A model generated the notes under the pieces. That model was not told where the DNA came from. It worked only from the letters and a program-made list of their open reading frames with translations, and did no database searches. A stretch of 64,000 nucleotides of DNA from Coturnix japonica. Lineage: Eukaryota; Chordata; Aves; Galliformes; Phasianidae. The position numbers and the translations under genes were made by a program. The DNA lies in assembly GCF_001577835.2 (NCBI RefSeq), contig NC_029527.1:1264809-1328808 (forward strand), given 5' to 3'. Positions 47,841 through 61,500 of the stretch are shown one piece after another. Position 1 is the first letter of the stretch. Each line of letters starts with the position of its first letter.

Positions 47841-47871
47841 CGCATCCAGACGCGGAGCCAAATCCATGTGT

Positions 47872-47877
47872 TTTAAT
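47872..47877 (-). terminator. IP6K1: Likely poly(A) signal ATTAAA of IP6K1
   Basis: ATTAAA on the minus strand about 1040 bases after the IP6K1 stop at 48919. I saw no AATAAA between them. The 3' UTR in between contains no other gene, and open frames there are GC-driven shadows. Confidence 0.4.
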
Positions 47878-48918
47878 GCGGGCCGGGCATACACAGCGGC
47901 GATGGACGCGGCGATGGACGGGAGGAGGTTCCGCATCATGGGGGGGGGGGGCGGCTCCGGCTGCTCCGGGTCCTCACTGCGGCCCCCCCCAACCCCACGG
48001 CCCGGCCAAGAAGCGATGGAGGGAGCGGGCGGGGTCGGGCAAAGCGCCGTGGGATGGGGGGGGGCAGGAGCAACACGGGGAAACGGGACGGGACGGCAGA
48101 GAACGGAGCGGGCCCAGCACGGGGAAACACCCGCACAGCACGGGAGGGACGTAGCGCTGTACTTGCTACAAGCGGAGGAACCGAGGAGTACGAGGGGAAG
48201 GGTTGAAATGGTCCGGAACACCCCGATGCACGGCCGGGGTGACGTGAACTGCTACAAGTTCTATTGCTGGCCAAGGGCTGGGCTGGGGCTCGGTCAGCGG
48301 CCCAGGGCACAGTGCCGTGCTGTCCCTGCCGCAGGCAGCACCGGGCTGAAGCGTTTCCTCCCCCCGCAGCTCCGCCCTGGGTTGCATTTGGTCATTGGAT
48401 TTCCCCGTTTGGGTCGGTTATTCACAGTGCCCGAACGGAAGGAAAAGGCAGCATCAAAAGCAAAACCCCATCGGCAAAACAGGGCAGAGCCAGCAACGCC
48501 AGCCAGGGAGAGCACAGAGCAACTGCCCCGCGGAGCCGCTGCTGGGGCTGCTCAGAGCCCTGCGAGAATCTCAAGCCAAAGGCCTTTAGGGGCTGCCAGG
48601 GCAGGGGGCTCCTCAAGCCACAGCTCCAGCCCTGCAGGGCCCCGCGCTCTCCTGCTTTCCCTTCCCTGGGCCAGGTCCCCCCTCCAAATATCACATGCGA
48701 GGAGCGAAGTACCAGGAGCCCCAGCAGGAGGCAGAGCCGGCCGGGTCAGCTGGAGGAGCTGTTCCACTGCCCTCCCTTCGGCTCTTCCATCCGAGTACAT
48801 TTAAAAACATTGGAGCGATACATTGTTCTAAAACTGAAGTGGTTGTTGCTTCCCGTGGCAGGAGGTGGCCGTGTCTGCTCCAGTCACCAGGACAAGAAGA
48901 AGCGGCCGTAGCCCTGGG

Positions 48919-51900
48919 CTACTGGTTTCCTTCCCGCAGCTGTTCCATGATGTTGATGAGGCTCTCCAGCCCGAACACGTAACCTCTGTCGGGTCCGTCG
49001 TGCACAGTGGGGTCATCACGGAAGCCTTTGAACGTGCTGTGTGCGAAGTCAATCATCCGCACGTCCACCATGGGCTGGGGGGGGGAGCTGGGCTCCGTGC
49101 TGCCGCCGTCCTGAAGGCTCTCGGGAACAGAGCTCGGGTCCATCTGCTTCAGATGCGGCTCCGAGTGGCACTCCACAAACATGTCTGCCCTGCTGTCCTT
49201 CCCGTCATAGATGATGAGGAGGGAGCTGGAGTAGAAGCGGTAGGAGGCCTGTCTCTCCAGAACTGCCTTCAGGCTCCGGAGCTTGGCAAGGACGGGCTCA
49301 AAGAGGTCCTTGCGCAGCTCTATGCCGTTGTGGAGATACTGGTACAGGGCGTTGCGGAAGCCCTCGATGGAAAGACCGCGTCCATAGTATTTATTCCTGC
49401 ATAAGTAATGCCCAGTGTTCAGCTGGTAGACCTGCAACACCAGAGGAAAGGCACATCAAGTGGGAACACAAGGTTAAGGCAACACATAGAGCCCAGAGCT
49501 GCCTTGCACTGACAGGGCAGGGGGAACTCACGTCACCACCACACACAGGAGAGCAGGACGGCCCTGCCTGCCCCTGCATCACACAGATTGAGTGCCATGA
49601 GATCAGCAAAGGGAACTCCTTGCTTCAGAGTGTGGGCAGAGATGTGGATCATGAGCTGCTTCTGCAGGCGGGGGAAGGATCAGCTCTATTGCACAACAGC
49701 ATCAGCAGCAAATGATCGTGCTCAGGGTGTAGCCACAATAGGAAAGCAGATTTTTAACTCTCAACAGTACACGGGTGATGGTAGAACAGAAAGACATCTC
49801 CACCACGTGCTGCAGTTCTGCCTTAATGCTATAAAACAACTGTTCTTCTTGCTTAAAGCCCCCCATGTTTCCCATGAACAAGCAGACAACCTTGGGAGAA
49901 GCACGTTCCTTTGCTCTGGGCTCTCAAATGAAGACCCAAAGTACATAGCATGAACTCCAGCATACCCACCTGCTAACTCAGAGCTCAGCAGCAAACACTA
50001 ACAACCAGAAGCTCTATTGGGGCTGGGGAAAGCAACGTGCAGCAGCTGCAGCCTTAGGATTCCTACCTGCATCCCACACACGCGCACACCCAGGGTGGCA
50101 GAAGTGCTCTGCTCACACTTCTTCATCTGCCGAGCAGCCTTCTCCTCAGAGGCATCATCTCCGTGCTGTCTGGTCCCCATCTTCAGATCAAGCACGCAGG
50201 GAAACTTGAAATGATGCACCACGTTCTCCAGCAAAAGGAACTCTGAGAGCCATGTCAAGGAGAGCTCCATTGTAAGATGCTGCACCCCAGAGCCGCCACA
50301 AGGAGGGCCATAGGACAGCAAGAGACAGGCAAACAAATGGGAACCAAAGAGGAAGGAGAACAAACTGGGAAGGTGAAGAAAAGGACAAAACCCAAAGAGT
50401 GACCTGTGGGCTTTGGCAGCTGGCAGTAGAAGTCAGCCTGGAAAGCGGAAGGTCCAGCCCTAACAGATCACAAGCAGTGGAAAGCCCAGCAGGAGGATCC
50501 AAGGAGCAGAATGGTAACATCAGGAAGGACACGGTGTGCCAGTAAGGACTGGTGGCACCAAAGGGGGGAGCTTGAAGGCTAATCAAATTCACAATATAAC
50601 CATATGGATAAAGAACACAGTCCCCATGGACTGAGAACTCAAGGCTGAAGTTCATAGCTACGGTTCTGTTATCAGCCTAACCAGAACAGCAGCACTGACC
50701 AATACAGGGGGGAAACCGGAGAGGCCACAAAAGCAGGAAACAGCCCTGTAATGGGAAACTTCAATTAGCACCACACATAATGGGCACAACTTCCATTAGG
50801 GCACGACACAGAGCAAACCTGAGACAATCAGTAAAGCAAAGGGGCCCCAGAGGGCAGAAAGAACCTCAACATCTGCCCTGGGGGTCACAGTTCAATGTGT
50901 TACTCTGAAATGGCAACCACAGCAGAGCGGCATTAAACTTGTAATGGAGCTGGACATTTAGAAAGAAACCTACCAGCAATTGTGTGTGATTTGAAAGAGG
51001 AACTTAATAAAAATAGGGAAGTGCGTTAAAAAAAAAGGCAGGACAGCTACAGAATCATGTCTCTGCAAGTGATGTGGAATCTATCTAAAAATACACGTTG
51101 GAGGCTCAAAGCTCACGTTTGAGAATAGGAAAAGGAAGCCCACGGTTAAAATGTGGAAGAATAAAGCTATTAAAAGCAAAGCTGTTCCTAGGCAAGCAAA
51201 ACAAAAATCGAGCTGTAGCAGCTGAAGCAAAAACATGGGTTGGCAAGTTAAAAACCAGCAGAAATGTGAGAGGAATGAATTGCAAAGGAATAGAAAACAA
51301 TAGATTCTCCTTAGGCATATGAAGAAGCCATTCAGACTACTTGGAGGGCTTAGAGTCCAAGTAGAAAAGGAGCTACTGGGAGATGGGAGTAAAAAGAGAC
51401 TCTAAAAAGAAAGAAACACGAGTAATTTATTGTGTTTACTGGGGATTCCCAAGCCAAAACACAGATGAGCTCAAGCTGAGGTGCCAGGAGAAGAGCTGCA
51501 CATCCAACAAGAACTAATGAATAACAAATAATCAGAACTGGGCAGTCTCACCCAGAAGCACTAAAGGTCACAAGACAGATCTACTCATGCTATTAAACAG
51601 GAACTGTAGCTCATTTAAAGCTGCTTTAGCACTAGGAGACTAAAGGGAGGGCACAGCAATGCTGATGTGCAGAGATCTGAGGAACTGCAAAACAACAGAA
51701 GGGTCCCACACAGCTCAGAAAGAGAGTCCTGAAGAACAGTAAGTGGTAAATGACTTCTCAGGGAAGGATCAAATGCACCTTCTGTGCAAGTCACCCCTCA
51801 AACATACCCTGGGGATCTTCAGCTTTGATGAATGCAGACATGAAGTGTCAAGACTCAATGAGATCTGTATGAGGATTAGGAGATCTGTGACAGTGCCTCA

Positions 51901-54900
51901 AAGAGGCCAGACAGCAGAATGAGGGCTGAGATGCTGACAATCAATTAATCAGATAGCAAATGAAAGATGAAGAGAGTTGTGATGTCTGACTGGTCACACA
52001 ATCAGAGTCATTCACAAGGGCTGTGTGTGGAGAACCACGCTGGTCAACAAGGGATCCAGAAAAGGGAACGAGATGACAAGCATACGAAGTCGAAGTTCCA
52101 AAAATGAGGAGCAGCTGTCAAAACTCCCCACAGGGCCTTATGAGACCCACTTGGCCACTGCATGGGTAGACACCCTCTAGAGTTAATGTGCAAGATGATG
52201 AACGTAAGAGGAATAAATGTTGTTATTTTTAACCTTGAGGCAGCTGTTAGTCAGGAATGGGACGTCAGAACAAACAAACAGCATTTACAAGAAGAGTGTG
52301 TGCCATAAATTATGGGGAAGCAGAGACACAACAGCACTGTGTGCCAATGGAAACGAAACCTCTGGTTCAACAGCATCTTCTGTACGGTGTGCAGTTCTGG
52401 GCAGCATTTCCAGAAGGATACAGTAGAACTGGAAGAGACTCAAGAAAGGTGACAAGGACGATCACAGCTCCTTCCCAAGGAATTACTGAGCAGGCTGGGC
52501 CTGCATCTGCTGCTGGGCAAGGTATATATGAACTCAATAGTTCAAGAAGACACAAGCCAGCTCAGAGAAGGTCCAGAAGAGAAAAAAGAAATGCAGGAAA
52601 CTAGCTAGAAATGTGGCTTCTCTGAGCACCAGTGTCAGAATTCAGTGGCATTGTTTGAGAATTAGGAAAGAGTAGGGAAAAGAAAACTTAATACAGCTTT
52701 GTTTGTGCAACGGATGGGGAAAACATTATTCTTAACACAAGCCAAGGGAAACACGGGCCTAGCTGCTTCCAGCACGAGTGTGTAATGTAGGCCAGCACAG
52801 CAGCAACCTGATGCCCTCGGTGCCCTTCCCTAAGGATACTGTAGAGTTTTCGCTCCTTGGACTCCGACCTCATGCGGCTCAGCTGCTGCTTGTGGCAGCG
52901 CAGGCTCCAGGGGTTATGGCTGATCTTCTCAGAGCTCAGCCCACTGTTCCCATCCAACATCTGAAACGGAACATCTGAGTGGATGTGCAAGTCCATCCTG
53001 GAACTCTTTGCCTCCTGGATGCTGCTGGCATAACCACAGAACAAGGAAGCATGTTAGGATCCATGCATTCTCCAGATAGTTACAACAGTCATACCTGCAC
53101 ATGACCTCCTCCTGTTCCATCTCCTGCTGCACGCTTCACACTATTCAAAACCTGCCAGCTTAACAGCAAATCCTTGCTAACATCCCAGGTTGCAGACCCA
53201 TACTTATACCCTCAGGTTAAGGACCTGATAGTCTTTGATTTTGTATTTGAATCTACCCCCCAGGCTTTGCTTCCACATCCAGATGTTATCCTGTGTCAGA
53301 AGCATTTTGCTTGGATGAGTTTGTCTACAAGTGGGCACAGCTCCTAACAGTGCCACAGTACGCTGGGATTGCAAACACAAGACAATCTAGCAGCTGTACA
53401 AAACACCCTCAATAAAGGGAGGACCAGAGCTGAAAGTAGAAAGAGAAATTTCCCACTTGTCACTGGACCCTCAAAAGCTTCTACCTTTCTGTGCTGTCAC
53501 TGGCCAAGCCAGGTTTTTCCTCCTTGTGTTCAGTGCCGCTGCTTGACCTGTGAAGGCTCCGGCGCGAGTGCTTGCGTCGTGGCTGGTCCCTCTCTGGCAT
53601 GTCATCCTGCTCCAAAGCTTCATTCTCCATGTAGGGATACGCTACCAGATTAATGTAGCCATCGCTGTCTCCCTCAAAACAGACAGACACCACACCTGCC
53701 AGAAAGGAGAAACCTGTCAGTGCTGTTTGCCAGCAGAGGAAATATAATTACTAAATAAAACAAGAAATGTCAAACTAGAGAAAGTAAAGCAGAGTATAGC
53801 AACCTGCTGAGGGGGGAAAAGCATAGGAAATATGAGAGGATATATATATAGGAAATAGGAAGATAAAGATCTTTCATGGCACCAATTCTGAATGTATCTA
53901 GCTGGCCAGCCATGGAGCAGAAGAGCTGTCATTTTCAGTTCGGGCACCTCCAGCCCTGAAAATGAGGCAATCAACATCTCTCAGCTCAAAGCAGAGAAAT
54001 CTTTTATCAGTTTGCCACCAATATCAAACAGCTGCCAATAATACTGGGTGCTACATGGACTGAGTCTGAAGACTTGCCATGAAAGCAAGGAAACATTTCA
54101 CTGCCCAGTTGATAGAGAACATCACGTTACTGTCTTTCCCTGTCTGCACATGACAATGCCAACAGGCATAAGAAAGCTCAACACAAGTTCTGAGAAGCTC
54201 AGGACCCCAGAATGTCACTACATAGATGATCATCCAAGCCCTCCGTCTGCCTGGATGTAGAGGCAATCTTAAGAGTTACGTATGTGTGCTCAGACAGGAA
54301 ACATCATCTTCTCCAGAGCAGAAGGAGAGACCCCTGGGACCAGCAGGAAGCTGCACTGGAGTCTCAGATGAAATCTCATACTGTGGTGGAGGTGCACATC
54401 CCCTGCCTTTAGGCAACCATGAAATATGATGATGATGATGATGTGAGGTCTCCATCTGGACCACCAGCTTCATCAGTTTTAAACACATCTCCCGAGGAAA
54501 GCCTGACATCACATCGATTCCAGTAAGTACACAGGCTTCAGATGGGTCACCAAAGCACCATATGGATCCAGAGCGGCTTGAGGGTACGAGAGGACCCGTC
54601 TGTTGGAGATGGTATCTTTCAGTCACGATCTACATACAGACACAGGTAGGTAAGCTGATACTGCTTTCAGCCCTTCAGGATACAGCCAGATCAAATGGCA
54701 CGACCTGGAACAGATGGTGGCCCCAGCTGCGCCTGAAGCACAGTCCTCCTTGTGCCACGCAGGGAGGAAGCAGCAGAGTTACCCTTCAGCAGGGGAACAC
54801 ATGGCCACAATTGTACCTCCTGAAAGATACAGCGAGCAATTGATCTGCTACAAGGATAGAGGCACTGGAAAATTCCTCTCGCTGGGAGCAGCTGGGGACA

Positions 54901-55557
54901 AGGCTCACTTCAACTCAACGTTCAGAAAGAAACACTTCCTGCTTCAGCAGTTTTCTGATATGGGTCCATAAAAGAGCTGGGATGAGGAAGCAGTAAATTA
55001 TGGGGCTGGAATGCACAACGGCTCGGTGCATGACCTAACTTCATTTGCTCAAGGTCAAGGCAGTAGGAACTGACAATAACTCGCCAGTAAAATTACTTCA
55101 GTCATAACCTTAAGTGTCAGACTACAACAATTAGGTTCCGTCTGGGGGGATGAACACATTAAGCACAGAAAAGAGACCTCCCCCTTTCCAAAAGCTCCAA
55201 TCAAACAGCTATCCTGCAAAAGAGAAGGGTGAAAATACAGAGAAAAGGACAGCAGCACACGAGAAGCTCCAGGAGAAGGAGAGGGCAGGCTCATAAAACA
55301 CATCGCCACGTTGCAGGATGGCAGCAGGCCTCACCTTTGTACTCAGGTGTGAACTCCTTCATTTCTGGAGGCAGGGATTCATAGAAGCGCTGTTCCCTGG
55401 TGATGAGCGGCTTGCAGACGGTGTGGTCGTCATAGCGCATCATGCTGCTGTGGCCGCCCACCTGGTGAATAAAAGGCTCCAGCAGGACCCCCCGGTCTCC
55501 AGATTTAGTGGCATTCTTGCCATACTTGCCCACTTCCATGGTTTGACAAACACACAT
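48919..55557 (-). CDS. IP6K1: Inositol hexakisphosphate kinase 1
   Basis: Phosphorylates InsP6 with ATP to 5-InsP7, a signalling pyrophosphate acting in nucleus and cytosol. Coding exons on the minus strand: 55335-55557, 53485-53695, 52840-53021, 50067-50242, 48919-49431. Phases agree and give 434 residues (human 441). The family signature PxxxDxKxG is at 220-228 (PCVLDLKMG), the SSLL-type motif at 332-336, and the catalytic IDF at 391-393 in MIDFAHST. The protein starts [10 protein letters not shown] as in human. The main differences from human lie in the linker after residue 345 ([12 protein letters not shown]), which is variable in the family. The intron between 52840 and 50242 has U12 signals. 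5' noncoding exons and the promoter are not in view and probably lie to the right of the window. Confidence 0.95.
50243..52839 (-). other. IP6K1: U12-type GT-AG intron of IP6K1
   Basis: On the gene strand the intron begins GTATCCTTA and has TCCTTGAC (50261-50254) about a dozen bases before the acceptor AG at 50244-50243. Both fit minor-spliceosome signals. Joining 52840 to 50242 gives Leu-Tyr-Lys-Phe-Leu-Leu-Leu-Glu, as in human. Much of this 2.6-kb intron is unremarkable apart from an old LINE-like stretch. Confidence 0.78.
51830..52500 (+). mobile_element. Probable ancient CR1/L3-like LINE remnant
   Basis: Text such as 'gtgcagttctgggcagcatt', 'agaaggatacagtagaactgg' and 'gaagagactcaagaaaggtgac' near 52388-52455 resembles the conserved 3' region of old amniote CR1/L3-type LINEs in sense orientation. 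The upstream part to 51830 is only weakly similar. No coding capacity is left. The call rests on remembered consensus wording. Confidence 0.45.
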
Positions 55558-58500
55558 TGCGTTGGGCACCAGTTGAACTCTTGGAGCATGGGGAGAGCCA
55601 CAAAGGCTGGGAGATGCGGCTCAGCAGCACTCAGGCAGACAGGGGGAAATCCTGGTTATCTGCTTCCTTGCAATGACCTGGAAAGGAAATGAGATTCCTG
55701 TGAATGGAAACCCACTTGTACCCCTGCTCATCTCCTAGCAAAAGGTTTGGCAGCTTTTGCTATTTCTTTATATCCACAAGCATCTCTCTCATTCTCCATT
55801 TACTTCCCACTTGTTCTAGCACGTTCCTCATCACCTCTTTAATCACGTAGATAAACACATGCTAATTTGTCTGTCTCATCCACAGCTTCTCCAGTAGGGT
55901 TGACAGGAGACGGGGAAAGGAGGAGCTTGGAGTCTTCTGAGGCTCTCATCTTTAGAAAATACCACTTCCTTCCTTCAGCTCATTTCACCTGAGAGGCACT
56001 GTGTTAATGGAGCACAGACACTGAGCTCCAGCACAAGGAGCACAAGCCCACACCCACCCATCAAGGACAGAGCCAACAGGGGCAGAACAAGTCCTTTAAG
56101 AAGCAACTCCCATTCCTTCTGCCTCTGCACTTCACACAGCTGAGCAACTAAGTAACCTCTGTTCATCTGCTACCCCAACACCATTTCCTCCTTTTCTTTT
56201 TCACTTCTCCAACTTTTGATATGGAAGGTTTTCAGAATAAATACATGTGCCGTAGCCATTTTGCCACTGCATCTGAGTGGCTTCCCCTTGGATCCTTGGA
56301 TATTACCCTAAGCCCATCAGAGCAGCTGTTTCCTGATGCTTTTAAGTAGCCCACTCACACAATAAGCCTGGGCTTTCTAAAGGTAGGCAAGAGGGACTGC
56401 TAAATCCAAATGAGATTTAAAGTGCTTTGGAGAAGACAGATGCTCTTTAGATGTCTGCAGACAGCCTGGCACAGCCACAGGAGGATGAAAAAGCAAAACT
56501 GCCTGAGTTCTCTACAAATGCTTTGCTCTTTCTAGCTTAGACTGTAGCTGCTCCTGGGGAACCACAGCATCTCCTCAAAACAAGGAACTACCTGAAGACT
56601 CCGGCACAAGAACCCCACAGCAACTACAACCTCTGAACTTATCATGTTGGAAAAGCCACGTGCAGAAGCAATAGTGAAAGCCTGGGGGATCTCAGAGGAC
56701 CAAACAGCTCAGGCTATGCCTCGCCTGGCCACGGGATGTCTCTGCAGCTACACACCAGCATTGCACTGGGCCACGTTCCAGGAGGAAAGCAGCTCCTCCG
56801 GCTCTTCCTTGCTCTCCAGTTCAGCAGCACAGAAGATGCAGCTCCAGAGATTATGAAACTGGGGGCGATACTTTATAACATGTTTAACTCAACGTAACCC
56901 AAAAAGTCCCAGCAACAGAATGATGCTTCACCCTCCTGTCCGCACATTCCCTCGCACTGGATTTTGGGACAGTAAGATCATGTACGTACATTTCAGTTGA
57001 ATCATCTCACTGATCCAATGGAAAACATTTCCTTTTGTGGTGGCTACATGACCACACTGTGCTCACACAACTACATCAGTGCAAAGGGAAGCGAACAGTC
57101 AGCTGGTGTAGAAAAGGGAAAAACATCATATTTGGATCAAAGGATAAGGTTTAAGTCTCTAAATTCACATAGAGCCTGAGATGCACCACAAGGACCAAGA
57201 CAGGCTGTGGATTTCTCTCCTCCCTCTCATTTGCTTTATCAGACAGGCAGAGTTCTGGCAGCAGAGACTTGCCTATGCATTTCTTAGCTTGGTTTAAGGC
57301 TGCTGAAAGATGAGCAACACCTTAGAACGTGTCACCTGAGTCACTCAGAGGACAGCAGCAAATTGTGCCATGGGGTCACATACAAGTAAATGTGAGGAAA
57401 AAAATCCTTTGTCCCCAGTAGCATTTAACAAACAACACTGAAGAGGAAGATAACTACAGGGTTTGAAAAACCAACATGTCACATCTGGGAGTGGGAACTG
57501 AGTGACATTCAGACCAACTCAAAGCAAAGAATTATTACTAAACATGGACACTATCCACAAATAGAGACAGAAGAATCCCAGCAGTTTCAAACAACTATAA
57601 AGCAAAACAAAAAAACCAACGCAACCCCAAGCTATTTGAAGGCCTAAATATTACTCATCCTTCCTCTGTTAAACAAAGGCATTGGTTCAACTATTTTAGC
57701 TGGCTTGTGAAATTCAGAGTCCTTCCAGTTGGACTGAAAAGCAGCCTATAATCCACACAACAGCTTCAGGGAGACGAGGGCAGAAAGGACAACTCTGTTC
57801 AGAGTCACAGCTATAAGCAATTTCAGACTCTGGGATGAAACACCAGGTTCAACAAAAATACACTAAAGACATCCCATACCCAAGGCACAGCATCACAGGA
57901 GCACCCTCACCTCTTCACTGCAGTTTAAAACCCCCTCCATTTGTAGCTCTGTGCTCCCCGGAAGACAGCATGCACTTCCCAGAGCAGCATTTGCATCCTG
58001 CTGTACACCCAGCCTGGCACCAGCACAAGAACTCACTCAGCTGCATGACAAACTGCATCAAGACAAACTCCTCTGATGCACTGGTTCAACTCAGCTCAAG
58101 CTCCCAGTGCCATTCACTGTGTAAGCCACACAAACATCCGTGCTGATGCAAGGATAGAGGCAACAGGACAAGACAAATACCTGCTCCTGCCAGGTCAGCT
58201 GCTCGAACACAGCAACCCAAGGCTGCCAGTGCAGGAAGGCAGTGAGAACAGCAGGGATGCTTCTGTGACGGTTAGCTTAAGGTGATGGAGAAACGAGCCT
58301 CATATCACCGTGCACTTGAGAGCTGATGGCAAAGAGCTTCAGTACGAGTGTGAGAATTACTGAGATCACACCACGACGCTCACATTCCCACTCCTTCCAA
58401 CCTGTCCTGGATGTGAATACAGGCAGCGCTTCATGACTCACTAGTAAAGCTGAACTCTACTAAAATAAAATGAAGAACAAACACTTCAAATTGCGATGCA

Positions 58501-61500
58501 CGCAGCAAGAAAGCTGACTGCCTTAAGCAGCGCTGACTCACGCCTGTACTGTGAGCAGCCTGCATGGCTGCCTTCCCACAGGGCCCCACTGCGGCTCCCA
58601 GCACTGCAGCCTGCCTGCAGGATCTGCACAGCCAAAGAACAAGGCAGATGGGCACACAGGATCCCAGGGTGAGGCCACAGGCAAGGATAAACACTGACCT
58701 CAAGGTCATGGTGATAGAAGTTGGACTTTCCCTTAATATCCCCAGTGCAGGCAGGACCAAACACACAGAACTAAAACAACATTAATGCATCAAGAGGGCA
58801 GGAGCATCTGGCCAGAGGGTGCCTGATGGCTGCAAGCTAGAGGTAGGCTGGCTGGCAGAGAGCAGATAGCATCCATGCTGAAAAAGCACTGTCTTTTCTT
58901 GTGATGCCAGAATGGGTGACTCAACTTCTACAAATAAAAATTAATCCTAAAATGGAACATCCCAATGTGCTTTGATTTGAGATCAACTTCCCAGCACTGA
59001 ACCATGTGCTTGAGGCACATCAGCAGACCTTGAGGACCTCTGCAGCCAGGCACATCCCTCCTGCAGAAACACAACCTGCTAAATCATTCAGAACGTAACC
59101 AGAACTGCTCACATTTGGCCAGCTAAATACCTTGAAAGCTACAAGCCTTCTGAGCCTGCTCAAGTATGCAGCTTTGAATCCTGAGCCTCCCTATGCACCT
59201 TGCCCAGTGCCCCAGCTATTTGGACATGCTCACTCACCAACATGGCTCTACAGACCAAGACCAGAGGATCCTGAAAAATCATCAACAGATATTTCAGAGA
59301 AAGCTGCTGTCAGAATGGCAGCCGAGGAAGAGAATGATGATGGGGATGCAGCAAAGGATACTCTGCTGCCAGAGGACAGGAACCGCACTCAGGTGTGGAT
59401 GGCCCTACAGCCCCTATGCCACGGGCAACACAACAGCACTCCCTCTCCACCCTAAATGTTCTCATCTCAAGAGCAGGGAGAAACACCCTGCTGCTGAAGT
59501 GTGCAAAAGGAAAGAGCTACATCAGCTTTAAGACACAGCTTGACTGAGCTTACAGGAAGGACCACACAGAAAATACAATTAAGCTCGTAGTGCAAGTCCT
59601 TAAGCGTACCCTGTGTTTTTATCTTCTAGAGATCTGAAAGACAGCAATCTGTGTCCTACTTAGATCCCAATCATCACAGAGCTCTAGCACTTCTGCCTGT
59701 AGCCTATGATCCACAGATTTCCTGCTTTCTTCCTAACAGAGCAGAGGAAGCCAAGCCTTTTCAGCTCCTCCTGAAGCAGAAAAGGTGGAGTTATGCAGTA
59801 TTAACTAAGGCTGGAATGCTCAACCAACCAACAGAACTGCTACCTAGATCTGGGATTAAAGAAGGCTGTTTCCTTAGGGGAACTGCAAAAGCATTCTGCT
59901 GTCACCTACGCATAAGGCACAGAGTACATTCAGGAGGAGATGAGGTACTTGAATCCTTTGCCAGATCCAAGGCCGAGAGAATTCTTGCTTTCTCACAGTG
60001 GTACGTTACAGTGAAAGCTTCTCTTATTTTATTTTTCTTTTTAAAATGACATGCCCTAACACACAGCAAGGCACTAGGAAACGTCTGGGACTGCTTGCAA
60101 CATATGGAGCAGGTGCTGTGCAACACTTTGTGAACATCTGTTATCCAGCTGTCAGCCAGCAAGGGTAACCCAAGTCAGGAGCTCAAACAGCCTCTTCCAG
60201 CTTGCATTCCTGTTCAGCTGGGTGCTGGAAAAGACAGCAGCACTGCAACAACATCAGGCTAGAGACAAAGGACAGCACATAACGGGTGTGATATGCAGTG
60301 GTTTCATTCCCTTGCTGCTCTCCTCTCCAGGTCTCTCCTTCTCCACTGCCCAAACGCAGCATGTTGGCAGGAGGACACAGGCTGCCCGAGGACCTGCCAG
60401 TCCCTGCAATAACCATCAGTGTGAGGGGTGGCTGCAGAAGGCCCAGCCCTGGCTGGGTCATCTTCCTCTTCCTCTCCAGCAGGCAGCGAGGCACAGGAGC
60501 TGAGCTGAATCCTGCTGCACCTCCCTGCAAACATACCCTGCCTCGGTGTAAAGGGCACCTTCCTGCTCCGTCCTGAGACACTGGCTCAGGCCCAAATCCG
60601 AGTTTCCATAGCAGCGAGTACGTACATTAACAAAAGGTTGCTTTATCAGTACCAGCCCAGGTCTGCTTCCAAGCTTGCACATAGGAGAGCAGGGATGTCC
60701 AATTCCAGTTCAGTATTTTATGGGTGAGATGAGAGTACAGCAAACACTTCCCAGAGAAGAACTCACTGATCGGTGCTTGTAAGGTCCTGTCACTCAGCTT
60801 TCTGTGCATTAATTCCTGGCTTCTGTTCATCTCAGTTGCAAAAGGGAAAAAGTCTTCACTGAACAGAGGTCCCTTTTAAAGTATTCCAATGCAAACGCTG
60901 CTGTTCAGAGCACAGCTCCAGCAGCCAGAAAGGGATTTACTTTCAACCATCACAAACCATAAGGAATTGGCCCTATCCATCAAGAAAAAACAGCACTGCT
61001 AGAATTCTCACTAGTGAAGGGCTCAGCAGTAAACTTAGCAGCAGGGCCATCAGCAGAAAACCACTGTCCCTGTATTCATAGATGGGGGGAAGGGGACAAT
61101 AATCATATTGATCCCAGTAAAGAGGCTTGACTCCAACTTGGAAAGAATTTACACCTTAACTTACAGTCTGAATACACAAAGGAAGCAGTTTCATGTCCTG
61201 CCTCAAAAATCTTCTATTTAATGCTGATAGCAAAGCATTCAAGCTCTTCAGACCCAGACCATGGCCTCCTCCCCAGGAGTAAAGCTTAAATAAGGCAGGC
61301 ACGTCCCTAAGGAATCCCTGAAGGACTAAAGAATCCTCCAGGTGCCTCCTAGGGCAGGAAGATGATGGAACAGCTGTGTTTCTGAATGCCAAACTCAGCA
61401 AGGTGCTTTCATGTCAGCTGTGGGTACCAAATGCCACAGCTCCCACAGCATCAGAAGGCGCGAGGCACGAGCAGGTAAAGCCCCATGCTGTTCTGCTGAC

